DNA of 64,000 bases from Bacillota bacterium (GCA_023414875.1 JAEZMV010000013.1:8108-72107); one strand, 5' to 3'. Numbered from the stretch's first letter, positions 35,360 through 45,024 are shown. The notes: a model not told the origin generated them from the letters alone. A program made the numbers and translations.

Positions 35360-36463
35360 ATGCAAAATGTAAAAACCTCATATTTTGAACTGGAAGGTAC
35401 ACATTATGAAATCGGGCAACAAATGGCAAAATTGTTAGGCAAAGAGGCTCTACACAGTTCGCCGCCGGACTTCATTATGAGGGAAGATCTTGATAAGGCA
35501 CTCTCATTTTTAGATCAGTACTGCCCAGGAATCACAGAGGAATTGAGAGGCTTCTCCGATGAAACCGGATTCCCAGTTCAAGAGAATGTGTATACCTGGA
35601 TGACTTATCTGACTCCACACTGTTCCTCTATCGCTATGCTTCCTTCTCATACACAAAATGGTCATACAATGATTGCCCGTAACTATGAGTTCAGTTTAGA
35701 GGATGAGGATTTCCATGTATATCGATTAGCACCAAAGGGGAAATATGCTCATATTGGAGGCTCATTATTAGAGTTTGGACGTACCGAAGGAATTAATGAA
35801 TGCGGACTTGCTGTATCCATGTCCTCCTGTGGTATACCGGTAAGCAATATCCCATCGATGCGTTCTTCTGCTATTTGCGGCTTGCATTTTTGGGCAGTAG
35901 TCCGCACCCTGCTGGATACCTGTAAGGATGTTAACGAAGCTCTCCAAATCCTTCAGGATATGCCGATAGCCTTCAATATTAACCTGATTCTCGCCGATCG
36001 AAACCATAACATTGCTTTAGTAGAGACAATGAACGGTGAAATGGCAGTTCAACGAGGTGGTAACACTGGCGAACCCACATACTTAAGCGCAACGAATCAC
36101 ATCGCAATCGACTCCTTTCAGGACCGTGAAAATTTTGCTATGCGTAACTCTGTCATACGATATGAAACAATCCAAAAATTTGTAAAGGGCTCGGAAAAAG
36201 TAGCTGAGCAACAGCTAAAGGACTTTCTTCTTACCCAGTACCCCGAGGGTATGACCTGCTGGTATTATAAGGATTGGTTTGGCACGGTAAAGTCTGTAGT
36301 TATGGATGTAAATGAAGGCCGTTTCTCCATCTGTTGGGGTGGTCGCCCGGAGAATGGCTGGGATGATTATTACGTAGATAAAAAGATAGGAAATAGTAAT
36401 AAGGAAATCACTATCCTCCATGAACAGGGTAACAAGGAATTCTTTGAATGTATCCCTTTATAA
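35360..36463 (+). CDS. C45/acyltransferase-like Ntn hydrolase
   Basis: A 367-residue protein of the acyl-CoA:6-aminopenicillanate acyltransferase / choloylglycine hydrolase-like Ntn family. The start MQNVKTSYFELEGTHYEIG and the segment TPHCSSIAML, followed by ARNYEF, fit the family; the Cys at about residue 93 would become the N-terminal nucleophile after autocleavage. Members hydrolyse or transfer N-acyl groups. The ATG at 35360 follows AAAGGA by 8 bases. It diverges from the LacI-type operon, with a candidate operator upstream; a role in processing N-acylated sugars or peptides fits the context but is a guess. Confidence 0.78.
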   Translation: MQNVKTSYFELEGTHYEIGQQMAKLLGKEALHSSPPDFIMREDLDKALSFLDQYCPGITEELRGFSDETGFPVQENVYTWMTYLTPHCSSIAMLPSHTQNGHTMIARNYEFSLEDEDFHVYRLAPKGKYAHIGGSLLEFGRTEGINECGLAVSMSSCGIPVSNIPSMRSSAICGLHFWAVVRTLLDTCKDVNEALQILQDMPIAFNINLILADRNHNIALVETMNGEMAVQRGGNTGEPTYLSATNHIAIDSFQDRENFAMRNSVIRYETIQKFVKGSEKVAEQQLKDFLLTQYPEGMTCWYYKDWFGTVKSVVMDVNEGRFSICWGGRPENGWDDYYVDKKIGNSNKEITILHEQGNKEFFECIPL

Positions 36464-36500
36464 GATACATCTAATGGTTATATCAATTTTTTTATCAGCA

Positions 36501-36528
36501 GAGGCTGCTCCGAATATGGGGCAGCCTC
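36501..36528 (+). terminator. Terminator of the C45-type gene
   Basis: GAGGCTGC pairs with GCAGCCTC around a 12-base loop, 37 bases after the stop; followed by CTTATGATTTC, so the T run is weak. Confidence 0.65.
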
Positions 36529-36663
36529 CTTATGATTTCATTCTAAACACTACAATATTTTTCCAAAATATATTTGTATATTCGTTATTGCTATTATAGA
36601 ATAAAGTTAGTATTCATTCATACGCCATAAAACCAATCAAATATAAGAAAAGGAAATACGAAT

Positions 36664-37335
36664 ATGAAGCCTGTAATCTATCTGGTGGAAGATGATGAAA
36701 CGATTGTTTTCGGGATTAAAAGCTATCTGTCACAAAGGAATTTCGTGATTTATTCTGCAGCATCCACTGCTAAAGCAAAGCTGCTTATGGAACAAAAACT
36801 GCCCTCTCTTGTAATACTCGATTGGAATTTAAAAGACGGGAGTGGGGATGTTCTTTGCCGTTGGATCAGAGAGAAATGGAACGATCTGCCCGTCATTTTC
36901 CTTACCGTAAGGGGTGATACCAAGAATATTGTGAAGGGCTTTCAGGTTGGTGCTGACGACTATATCGTTAAGCCGTTTGATTTAGAGATCCTGTATTCCA
37001 GAATATCCGCAATCCTTCGAAGAACCGGCAACAAAGAAGATGGTCTCCTGATTTGTGACAGGATAACCTTGGATAAAAATCGGATTCAGGTATTCTACGA
37101 TAAGGACGAAATCCCATTAAGCGCGATGGAATACCAACTGCTGCTTGTACTGATGGAAAATAAGAATCATACCCTGACGCGAAACCGATTACTTGAAATT
37201 ATATGGGATGCGAACGGTAATTTTGTAAATGATAATACCCTTACTGTTACTATGAAACGTCTTCGAGAAAAGCTTCATAACCCACCCTACCTAAAGACTA
37301 TTCGAAGCTTTGGTTATCGAATGGAGGATGTATAA
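36664..37335 (+). CDS. OmpR-family response regulator
   Basis: A 223-residue two-component regulator. The receiver has the acidic pair Glu9-Asp10-Asp11, phosphoacceptor Asp53 (VILDWNLKDG) and the Lys in IVKPFD. The C-terminal winged helix (about 125-220) ends RSFGYRMEDV. It overlaps the kinase gene by one base (TAATG) and heads a four-gene unit with an ABC transporter. It probably activates the transporter genes when the kinase senses a peptide or drug. Confidence 0.93.
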   Translation: MKPVIYLVEDDETIVFGIKSYLSQRNFVIYSAASTAKAKLLMEQKLPSLVILDWNLKDGSGDVLCRWIREKWNDLPVIFLTVRGDTKNIVKGFQVGADDYIVKPFDLEILYSRISAILRRTGNKEDGLLICDRITLDKNRIQVFYDKDEIPLSAMEYQLLLVLMENKNHTLTRNRLLEIIWDANGNFVNDNTLTVTMKRLREKLHNPPYLKTIRSFGYRMEDV

Positions 37336-38543
37336 TGAAAAAAAAGAATACTCTACTTATATTCCTCCTTCTTCTAATATCATATAGCCTAATCATGGGT
37401 ACTGGCATTCATCTGATACTTATTAACAGCTATGCTAATAGTCTACAGCATAATCTGTCCGGCTTCACAGAGCTAGTCGTAACCAGATATCCAGAAGCTG
37501 AACAGGATATCGTGAAAATGATAAAGGACAGTACTGTATTGTCGTCCTCTTCCTCAGAATACGATAACGGTATTCTTTCAAAATATGGCTATACCCCTGA
37601 AGTCTTTGCCGAACAACTTCGAAAAAAAGTTAATCTTTATATATTCTTAACTCTTCCGATATGGCTGTTCCTTCTGTTATTTTTATACTTATTAATAAAA
37701 AATTCTTACAAACAGCGTATCGCAGAACTGACTCATTTCTTAGAAAAAGTTAATTATGAGAAGGAAGTCAGTATTCTTTCACGTAGAGAGGATGATTTTT
37801 CACAACTGGAGGATGAAATCTATAAGACAGTAACAAAGCTTCGCCAAATGAAAGAAAATGCTGTGAAAGAGCGTGAAACCTTAGCAGATAATCTGGCCGA
37901 TATCTCTCACCAGATCAAAACACCGGTAACCTCTATATCCTTGATGACTCAGCTACTGGATCATGAGCAAAATCAAGACTATATTGTACGGATTCAAAAA
38001 CAAACCACACACTTAGAACAGCTGGTACATGCGCTTCTCACTCTTTCTAGAATTGATGCGGGAGCACTTCGGCTTAAATCCGAGCCCGTTGATATCTATA
38101 CCATGCTATCCCTATCCTTGGAGGCACTGGACGAAATAATCAGTCAGAAACAAATCTTAATAATCTTGCCTAATTATCCTGAGATAACTTATCAAGGGGA
38201 TATGGAATGGAGTATAGAAGCCTTCATAAATCTACTGAAAAATTGTTCCCAGCATTCCCACTTCGGGGGGCAGATTAAGCTCGACTATTGTAACAATCCG
38301 CTCTATACCGAAATCCAAATCGAGGATAATGGTGATGGCTTCACAGACAAGGATTTACCGCATATATTTGAACGTTTTTATAAGGGCGATAATGCTATAA
38401 ACGGCGGAACCGGTATTGGACTTTCTCTGGCAAAAGCAATCATAGAGCTACAAAACGGAATTATCCATGCCTGTAATCTACCCGGTGGTGGTGCACTTTT
38501 TACGATCCGGTTTTATAGTCATCAAAATGTCACTTTGGAATGA
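37335..38543 (+). CDS. Sensor histidine kinase
   Basis: A 402-residue membrane kinase. Two membrane helices (about residues 7-30 and 101-122) enclose an external loop of about 70 residues, larger than in the intramembrane-sensing BceS group. The H-box is LADISHQIKTPVTSI with His192; the ATPase boxes are EAFINLLKNCSQHS (N), EDNGDGF (G1) and GGTGIGLSLAK (G2). It pairs with the response regulator directly upstream and probably reports on the linked FtsX-type transporter or its substrate. Confidence 0.93.
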   Translation: MKKKNTLLIFLLLLISYSLIMGTGIHLILINSYANSLQHNLSGFTELVVTRYPEAEQDIVKMIKDSTVLSSSSSEYDNGILSKYGYTPEVFAEQLRKKVNLYIFLTLPIWLFLLLFLYLLIKNSYKQRIAELTHFLEKVNYEKEVSILSRREDDFSQLEDEIYKTVTKLRQMKENAVKERETLADNLADISHQIKTPVTSISLMTQLLDHEQNQDYIVRIQKQTTHLEQLVHALLTLSRIDAGALRLKSEPVDIYTMLSLSLEALDEIISQKQILIILPNYPEITYQGDMEWSIEAFINLLKNCSQHSHFGGQIKLDYCNNPLYTEIQIEDNGDGFTDKDLPHIFERFYKGDNAINGGTGIGLSLAKAIIELQNGIIHACNLPGGGALFTIRFYSHQNVTLE

Positions 38544-38621
38544 TAAGATACTTCAAGAGCAAGGTTCCTACTATGATAACTTCGAATCTATAAAACCTTG
38601 TATTCATTAGGAGGTATGTTT

Positions 38622-39302
38622 ATGGAGATATTAAAATGTGAAGCCGTCTCAAAGGTTTATGAGATGGGACAAACCAAGGTTACTGCTTTAAACGCGATTA
38701 ATTTATCCGTAGAAAGAGGTGAATTTGTTGCGATCACAGGAGCTTCCGGTTCCGGAAAATCAACCCTGCTGCATATCATTGGCGGTGTTGATCGGCCGAC
38801 CGAGGGAATTATCAGAATTGAAGATATTGATATCAGTTCCTTTGATACCGAGCAGGCTGCTATTTTCAGACGCCGAAAGGTTGGATTAATTTATCAGTTT
38901 TATAATCTAATTCCGACCTTAGATATCAGAAAGAATATCATGCTTCCCATGTTGATGGATAAGCGAAAACCGGACGAAGCTTATTTTAATCAAATCACAG
39001 AAGCTTTAGGTATCTCTGATAAACTGGATTGTCTGCCAAGTCAGTTATCCGGCGGTCAACAGCAGCGTACTGCAATAGCACGCTCCCTGCTTTATCGCCC
39101 AGCCATTTTATTAGCAGATGAGCCTACCGGTAATCTGGATCAAAAAAACACCAGAGAAATTGTAGAATTATTAAAGCTATCCAATAAAAATCTGAAGCAA
39201 ACGATCCTGCTTGTTACCCATGACGAAAGGCTTGCTCTCGAGTCAGACCGAATCATTACCCTCGAGGATGGGTCCATTATTTCTGACAAGGCGGTGAGAT
39301 AA
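38622..39302 (+). CDS. ABC transporter ATP-binding protein (MacB/LolD type)
   Basis: A 226-residue ATPase with Walker A GASGSGKST, Q-loop YQFYNLIPTL, signature LSGGQQQR and Walker B ILLADEPTGNLD. The GNLD form and length are those of the MacB/LolD/BceA group that pairs with FtsX-fold permeases. The start at 38622 follows AGGAGG by 7 bases. It overlaps the permease gene by one base, so the two are coupled. Confidence 0.93.
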   Translation: MEILKCEAVSKVYEMGQTKVTALNAINLSVERGEFVAITGASGSGKSTLLHIIGGVDRPTEGIIRIEDIDISSFDTEQAAIFRRRKVGLIYQFYNLIPTLDIRKNIMLPMLMDKRKPDEAYFNQITEALGISDKLDCLPSQLSGGQQQRTAIARSLLYRPAILLADEPTGNLDQKNTREIVELLKLSNKNLKQTILLVTHDERLALESDRIITLEDGSIISDKAVR

Positions 39303-41533
39303 TGAACATTTGGAAGGAGTATTCTATTAGTTATATAAAGAATAATAGGGCTACCAGTATTTCCATTTTGATTGCTGCTTTTATCGCGTCACTGCTACTT
39401 TCTTTAACCTGTGGTGTATTCTATAATATCTGGGCGGATGAGGTACGCCTGATTAAGCTCAAGGAAGGAAATTGGCATGCCAAGCTATCTGGAACCTTTA
39501 CTGAGGAAACGCTTCATACCATCGAGTCCCATCCCAATATAAAAAAGGTAACCCTGGAGGCGGCTAACGACAATTATCCTATGACTGCTGCTATACATTT
39601 ATATCATCCTAGAAGCATTTATAAGGATGTGCCTAAGCTGGTAGAGCGGCTAAGCTCTAGCAGTGATAACTCTTCCATCACTGTACAATATCATAATAAG
39701 CTTTTATCCCAATACTTCATCTTCTCTAAAGCCTATGGGAACGAACCTCCCCTAATTCTTTTGATCTACCTGTTTACATTATTGTTTTCATGTTTCGTAT
39801 TAGTTCTTATTATTCATAATGCCTTTGGCATATCCATGAATGCTAGACTACATCAGCTGGGTATTCTGCAGAGCATCGGGGCAACTCCAAAACAGCTGCG
39901 AAATGTTCTTACAACAGAAGCTGTTGTATTAAGCCTTCCGTCAGTTATTGTCGGTGTTAGTATAGGTGCAGGGCTTTGCTATATTTTTATGAGGTTTGTA
40001 AAATCCGTTACTACCACTGTCAGGGAATATGAGCTTGTTTTCCAATATCATCCTGCCGTAATTGCGACGGCACTCCTTATCTCTCTGGTAACCGTGTGGT
40101 ATTCTGCTCGTATTCCGGCCAGAAGAATATGCAGGTATACTCCGCTTGAAGCATTACGAAACGGAAAAGAACTTCAAATCAGTAAGATGAGACGTTTTTC
40201 TATTCTTAGCCATTTATTTGGGATTGAAGGGGAATTAGCAAGAAAATCGCTTTATGCAAGACGCAGGGCATTTCGTACCTCAACTCTTTCACTAACTTTA
40301 TCGTTCTTGGTATTTAGTGCCTTCCTTAACTTAGAGACTATCTCACGTCTCAGCACCAAATACACCTATTTTGAACGTTATCATGATAAATGGGATCTTA
40401 TGCTTTCTATCACAGACACAGGAGATCAAAAGGACGCTTTCTTAACCAGTATTAGAGATATCCCAGGAGTTAAAAGCTGTATTTCCTATCGAAAGGAAAC
40501 CGCCTACACTTATCTGACGAAGGACCAGTTCAGTAATGAACTTTTGGATACCGGTGCTTTAAAGCAGCCGAAGGCATTAAATATAAAGGTTGAAGATGGA
40601 CGATACCGGATTGAAGTACCCACCCTAATCCTAGATGAGAAAAGCTTTTATGAGTATTCTTCAAAAGTCCAAGCAGATACCAATTCGGTATCAACTACTG
40701 AGCCCGGCGTTATTGTTGTTAATACCATCTGGGATTTCATTAACAGTAACAGACGCCACCGTATCATGCTTCCTTATCTAAAATCGGAAGGAAATGATAA
40801 CCTTGTGCTGTGGACGGAAAACGAAGTAGATGGAAAGCGTTCCGATGTCTTTCAGGTAACACTAGCCGCAGAGACAGATCAGATGCCTAAGCTTAAAGAA
40901 GAGTTCCCAAACTTTTCATTGCTACAGATTATGTCGGAAAGCACTTATGAAGCACTCAAAGAGTATTTCAACCCTACTATAAGATACTATAATATTATGG
41001 TGAATTCTGAACAGGATATCAGTGCGATTGAACTAGCCCTTGAAGGTCTGATCGGTTCTGAATATGAATATGACATAGATAATAGAATTGAAGATGAAGA
41101 AAATAATGTTAAGTTCCGTAATGCTTATAAGCTGGTTATTGGCGGGTTGATGGGGTTATTCGTCTGTATCGGCCTTGCAAATGTATTCTCAAATGCTCTT
41201 GGTCATATACAACAAAGAAAAAGAGAATTTGCCAGATACCTTTCCGTAGGTCTGGCTCCTCCCGGCATAAAGAAGGTACTATTTCTGGAGGCCCTAATCT
41301 TAGGATCTAAGCCGATATTGATTAGTATGCTCATAAACATTCCTCTGATAGCAATGGCTTTGAATGAAAGCTTAATCACACCAAAGGAATTTACCCAGCA
41401 GATACCTGCCCTACCTATTTTCATTTTTGCTGTCATTATATTATTGTCAGTTGGTTTCGCCAACTATCTTGGAGCCAGAAGGATTTATCAGTCCAATTTA
41501 ATTGAGGCTCTTAAGGATGATACCCTGGTATAA
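39302..41533 (+). CDS. FtsX-fold ABC transporter permease
   Basis: A 743-residue membrane protein with two FtsX modules. Module 1: helix about 17-42, a short external loop of 100 residues, then three helices to about 285. Module 2: helix about 328-350, a large external domain of about 270 residues (rich in charged residues), then three helices at the C-terminus ending in LIEALKDDTL. Such permeases with their ATPase pump or release peptides and lipids by mechanical movement instead of channel transport. With the adjacent two-component system this is a sensing and resistance unit of the Bce/Vex type, though the ligand is unknown. Confidence 0.9.
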   Translation: MNIWKEYSISYIKNNRATSISILIAAFIASLLLSLTCGVFYNIWADEVRLIKLKEGNWHAKLSGTFTEETLHTIESHPNIKKVTLEAANDNYPMTAAIHLYHPRSIYKDVPKLVERLSSSSDNSSITVQYHNKLLSQYFIFSKAYGNEPPLILLIYLFTLLFSCFVLVLIIHNAFGISMNARLHQLGILQSIGATPKQLRNVLTTEAVVLSLPSVIVGVSIGAGLCYIFMRFVKSVTTTVREYELVFQYHPAVIATALLISLVTVWYSARIPARRICRYTPLEALRNGKELQISKMRRFSILSHLFGIEGELARKSLYARRRAFRTSTLSLTLSFLVFSAFLNLETISRLSTKYTYFERYHDKWDLMLSITDTGDQKDAFLTSIRDIPGVKSCISYRKETAYTYLTKDQFSNELLDTGALKQPKALNIKVEDGRYRIEVPTLILDEKSFYEYSSKVQADTNSVSTTEPGVIVVNTIWDFINSNRRHRIMLPYLKSEGNDNLVLWTENEVDGKRSDVFQVTLAAETDQMPKLKEEFPNFSLLQIMSESTYEALKEYFNPTIRYYNIMVNSEQDISAIELALEGLIGSEYEYDIDNRIEDEENNVKFRNAYKLVIGGLMGLFVCIGLANVFSNALGHIQQRKREFARYLSVGLAPPGIKKVLFLEALILGSKPILISMLINIPLIAMALNESLITPKEFTQQIPALPIFIFAVIILLSVGFANYLGARRIYQSNLIEALKDDTLV

Positions 41534-41546
41534 TGCATATAACCAA

Positions 41547-41573
41547 GGGGCTGTTGTAATCTATGACAGCCCC
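41547..41573. terminator. Terminator between convergent genes
   Basis: GGGGCTGT pairs with ACAGCCCC around an 11-base loop, directly after the FtsX-type permease gene and before the end of the leftward hypothetical gene. Confidence 0.75.
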
Positions 41574-41587
41574 TCTGACTTGTTATG

Positions 41588-42157
41588 CTATGTTTGATCT
41601 TTAATACAAAATGGTTGATCCTCATGGCTAGAGAGCTTCTCTAGCTCCTTCGAGACCTCATCCTCCATCTCCTTTAATTTACCCTTTAGCTTTGCATCGG
41701 TTGATATCGCAACTAAAATCCTCTTTACATCCTCCGGTGAGAACATTCCGATTGCTTTTGATAAGCTGCTAATACTATCCCTGTTTACTTTAAGGGTTCC
41801 TCCACCGGATAAATAGATGGTAAGAACATTATCCTTCTTACTCATGTCTCCCAGACAAAGTGCGTTACTCTTCTCATCACATTGAAAAACTACACCGTTA
41901 TATTGTATAACACCTTTCTCATCAGCGAGATAAGAGTAAGGTACCTTACTAGTTTTTCTATCCTTAGTAAGCAGTTCATAGTTATCCTTTATACTTGGTT
42001 TCTCCACGGAGTTACCAGATTTTAGTGCTTCTGCCAGCACCTCTGAGAAGTCAAGCTTCGTATTATCGGACTTACTCGTATCCTTTAACGTAAGATTATC
42101 AGTTCCTTGACTGGGAAAGAACAATACTTTGTTTTCATATAAGCCTTCCAGCTGCAA
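41588..42157 (-). CDS. Hypothetical protein with acidic C-terminus
   Basis: A soluble protein of 189 residues if it starts at the TTG at 42157, which has GGAGGG seven bases upstream; an ATG at 42172 lies inside that ribosome site and has none of its own, giving 194 residues. There is no signal peptide or membrane helix. The middle (residues about 80-140) looks beta-rich (GVVQFNG-like strands, LTIYLSGGGTLKVN) and the end is a charged helix. No family is recognised. The promoter region was not resolved; it is a single gene. Confidence 0.65.
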   Translation of the reverse strand: MQLEGLYENKVLFFPSQGTDNLTLKDTSKSDNTKLDFSEVLAEALKSGNSVEKPSIKDNYELLTKDRKTSKVPYSYLADEKGVIQYNGVVFQCDEKSNALCLGDMSKKDNVLTIYLSGGGTLKVNRDSISSLSKAIGMFSPEDVKRILVAISTDAKLKGKLKEMEDEVSKELEKLSSHEDQPFCIKDQT

Positions 42158-42409
42158 TATATCTCCCTCCATTTCTACTCATATTAATACATCCATTTGT
42201 TCAGCGATTTTCCTTGCTTCCTAAAAATACCTTTTATTATTATTCGGCATAATTACTTAAAATCTTTAGATGTATTTTCAACTTTAGAAGGCGAATGAGG
42301 GATTGCCAATAAACGCTTGATCAACTAGTTTCTTGCTTTTTGATAAATCATTCTATATAATAATAACAAATACTAATTTATATCTACTATACGCAGAAAG
42401 GAATCCTAT

Positions 42410-42676
42410 ATGAATAAAGTAAAGCGTATCTCAGCCTTAATAGGTGTAGTATTAATAGCCTCCATGTATCTGATTTCCTTGATATCAGCTTTCTTTGCAT
42501 CAGAGTACAGTAATGGACTATTTTTGGCAAGTGTATTTTGTACCATTCTTTTCCCCATCATGATATATGGATTTATCACGTTTTATAAAATGGTTCATAA
42601 AGATGATTTACCAAAGGACGCAACTAAGTTAAATACCTCGAATCCTTCGGATACTTCAAAGCCTTCGGATAAATAA
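42410..42676 (+). CDS. Small membrane protein, two helices
   Basis: An 88-residue protein with a basic start, two hydrophobic segments (about residues 9-30 and 36-58) and a polar tail with the repeat NPSDTSKPSDK. Ribosome site AAAGGAA precedes the ATG. Similar short proteins with two helices and a Pro/Ser tail are common in this bacterial group, without known function. It is followed by the repeat region 42731-42917. Confidence 0.7.
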   Translation: MNKVKRISALIGVVLIASMYLISLISAFFASEYSNGLFLASVFCTILFPIMIYGFITFYKMVHKDDLPKDATKLNTSNPSDTSKPSDK

Positions 42677-42730
42677 GAAATAGGGAACAACTAATCGGTT
42701 AATAATACAGGTGTTTTGAATTGTTCTAAA

Positions 42731-42917
42731 AATCACACTAAATACTTATGCCGCATCTTTGATGCAACTCAAAACGCCGGAAGTTTTTAATTCACACTAA
42801 CGAAGCATGGCTGCTTTTGCCGCAAATGCTTCATAGAAAACCTGTAAATATAATAATGAATTTCCACTGGAATTCATTATTATATTTACTAAGAATTCAA
42901 CTTGTTGAATTCTTTTC
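42731..42917. repeat. Composite modular hairpin repeat
   Basis: In order on the plus strand: module D (ATGCCGCATCTTTGATGCA then CTCAAAACGCCGGAAG), TTTTTAATTCACACTAA, module C inverted (42799-42834), an 18-bp perfect stem with an 8-base loop (42845-42862 with 42871-42888), and module A (AAGAATTCAAC-TT-GTTGAATTCTT), ending TTCACACTATT. Modules A and C recur at 31447-31516; module D at 45025-45060 and 53464-53487. The outer CACACTA words look like boundaries. Confidence 0.75.
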
Positions 42918-42920
42918 ACA

Positions 42921-44240
42921 CTATTCCCCTTTTATTTTCCTAAAATATTCTTGTATCTGCTTCTCATAACCATTATCAGAGGGTTTGTAAAAGATACGAT
43001 CCTTAATCTCCTCCGGAAGGTATTGTTGCTTGACATAATGATTCTCAAAGTTGTGCGCATACTGATAGCCTATTCCGTGCCCTAATTTTGCTGCTCCCTT
43101 ATAATGAGCATCCATCAGGTAGGATGGAATGGTCGCTGTTTTTTCATTCTCTACGACGCTTGTTGCTTCATCAATCGCACAGATCGCCGAATTACTTTTT
43201 GGAGCACAAGCAACATAAGCGGCTGCCTGTGCCAGCACGATCCTGGCCTCCGGCATTCCGAGCCGTTCTACCGCAAGTGCAGCTGACGTTGCGACAACAA
43301 GTGCATTCGGGTCAGCATTAGAGACATCCTCGGAAGCACAAATCATAATCCTTCTGGCAATGAAAGCTACCTCCTCTCCGGCATAAAGCATTCTTGCCAG
43401 ATAGTAGATTGCAGCATCCGGGTCAGATCCTCTCATACTCTTAATAAATGCGGATATAGTATCATAATGATTGTCCCCACCCTTATCATATCTTAAAACC
43501 CTCTTCTGGATACATTCTGACGCGACCTCCAGAGTTATATGAAGCTTATCATCCTCGGCTCGTTCCGTAGTCAGTACTCCAATCTCAATAGCATTTAAGG
43601 CGGCTCTGGCATCTCCGTTCGAAATATCAGCCAAGAACTCCAAGGCATCCTCATCAAGAACTGCATTATAGGCACCCAGGCCTTTTTCATGATCATATAC
43701 AGCTCTTTTTAATAGCGTTTTGATATCCTCTTTATCCAGTGGTTTTAATTCAAAAATAATGGAACGGGAAAGTAGCGCTGAGTTCACTTCAAAATAAGGA
43801 TTTTCTGTTGTTGCACCAATTAAAATTACAGTACCGTCCTCCACATAGGGAAGCAGATAATCCTGCTGGCTTTTATTAAATCTATGAATCTCATCTATAA
43901 ATAGAATGGTTCTCTTACCATATCTTCCAAGGTTATTCTTTGCCTCCTCTACTACCGCTTCCATATCCTTTTTTCCTGCAGAGGTAGCATTTATCTGTGT
44001 AAAGGTGGAGCTGGTTGTATTCGCAATTACCTTGGCCAGGGTTGTTTTTCCTGTTCCCGGAGGGCCATAAAATATAATCGAGCTTAGCTTATCTGCTTTA
44101 ATGGCTCGATATAGTAATTTGTCTTTTCCAATAATATGTCTTTGCCCTACCACTTCCTCCAAAGTAGTGGGACGAAGTCTGGAAGCCAATGGAGCTTCCT
44201 TCTTCATTGTGTTACCTCTCATATAATCAAATAAGTCCAT
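42921..44240 (-). CDS. rarA: Replication-associated recombination protein A
   Basis: A 439-residue AAA+ ATPase of the RarA/MgsA/WRNIP1 family, which acts at stalled replication forks and binds single-stranded DNA ends and SSB. Walker A GPPGTGKTT is at 59-67, Walker B ILFIDEIHRF near 112, sensor-1 GATTENP follows; the C-terminal part includes MRGSDPDAAIYYLARML and KGAAKLGHG, diagnostic of the family. The ATG at 44240 follows AGGGGTGAT. It is a single gene, with the repeat region right behind its stop. Confidence 0.95.
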   Translation of the reverse strand: MDLFDYMRGNTMKKEAPLASRLRPTTLEEVVGQRHIIGKDKLLYRAIKADKLSSIIFYGPPGTGKTTLAKVIANTTSSTFTQINATSAGKKDMEAVVEEAKNNLGRYGKRTILFIDEIHRFNKSQQDYLLPYVEDGTVILIGATTENPYFEVNSALLSRSIIFELKPLDKEDIKTLLKRAVYDHEKGLGAYNAVLDEDALEFLADISNGDARAALNAIEIGVLTTERAEDDKLHITLEVASECIQKRVLRYDKGGDNHYDTISAFIKSMRGSDPDAAIYYLARMLYAGEEVAFIARRIMICASEDVSNADPNALVVATSAALAVERLGMPEARIVLAQAAAYVACAPKSNSAICAIDEATSVVENEKTATIPSYLMDAHYKGAAKLGHGIGYQYAHNFENHYVKQQYLPEEIKDRIFYKPSDNGYEKQIQEYFRKIKGE

Positions 44241-44345
44241 GAAAATCACCCCTTGATGATTTATTTTTGTTAGGTAAGTATTGAAAAACAAGAAAGAATG
44301 TGCATAATAAAAAAGTATAGATACTAATACGTTAAGGAGATAACT

Positions 44346-44528
44346 ATGATATTGCCAAAGGATCCATTTATGTTATTAAGCTTTATCAATACCAAGCTAC
44401 GTGATGAATATCGCAATCTGGAGGACTTATGTAAAAGCTTAAACGTTGAACGTACTCATATAGAGACAACCTTATCCTCGATTGAATACACCTATGATAA
44501 CGAACTAAATCGGTTTACTGCTGTCTAA
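44346..44528 (+). CDS. DUF4250-family small protein
   Basis: A 60-residue protein that reads ILPKDPFMLLSFINTKLRD at the start, the typical opening of DUF4250. It is predicted to be a small helical cytosolic protein, found mostly in clostridia, with no known function. Ribosome site AAGGAG is 6 bases before the ATG. Its last 24 bases overlap the 3' end of the convergent VanZ-like gene. It is divergent from rarA. Confidence 0.85.
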   Translation: MILPKDPFMLLSFINTKLRDEYRNLEDLCKSLNVERTHIETTLSSIEYTYDNELNRFTAV

Positions 44529-45014
44529 TGATTTTTGTTGCAACTTCTCCTTCTTACGATTGGCAGATACAACGATAAGAAATATAATCAGTGACCCTAT
44601 CACTGCACCGCTTGTATCCAGAAAAACATCCTTCCATTGTCCGCTGCGTCCCGGAACAAAGGTTTGATGAAATTCGTCCGTCGCAGCATATAGTGATGCC
44701 AATATAACCGGAGCAATAAATAACCTCTTCCCCTTCTGTTTCCATAAGATGAAGTGGAGTGCAAAGGAAGCTGCCAAAAGAGCATACTCACAAAAGTGAG
44801 CTGTCTTTCTAATGATTAAATTAATTTGCTCCATTGTTTCTATACTGATATCATTCTGATTCTGCGTATCCGTTAATGCTTCATACAGCTTTATTACACG
44901 ATTTGTAATCAGCATGCTGCTTTCATTTGAGTTTGTATCCGGTTTCGCGGAAAAGTAAAAAATCGTTGCCATGATAAGCACTGATGGCAGCCATGATATA
45001 TATTTTAACTTCAA
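44505..45014 (-). CDS. VanZ-like membrane protein
   Basis: A 169-residue membrane protein with four hydrophobic segments. FYFSAKPDTNSNESS, KTAHFCEYALLA and DEFHQTFVPGRSGQWKDVFLDTSGA are the conserved VanZ motifs. VanZ proteins can raise teicoplanin resistance, but most, including this one, lie outside glycopeptide clusters. The start is taken as TTG at 45014, with GGGAGG five bases before it; an upstream ATG at 45050 lies inside the hairpin repeat that abuts this ribosome site. Confidence 0.82.
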   Translation of the reverse strand: MKLKYISWLPSVLIMATIFYFSAKPDTNSNESSMLITNRVIKLYEALTDTQNQNDISIETMEQINLIIRKTAHFCEYALLAASFALHFILWKQKGKRLFIAPVILASLYAATDEFHQTFVPGRSGQWKDVFLDTSGAVIGSLIIFLIVVSANRKKEKLQQKSLDSSKPI

Positions 45015-45024
45015 GATAACCTCC

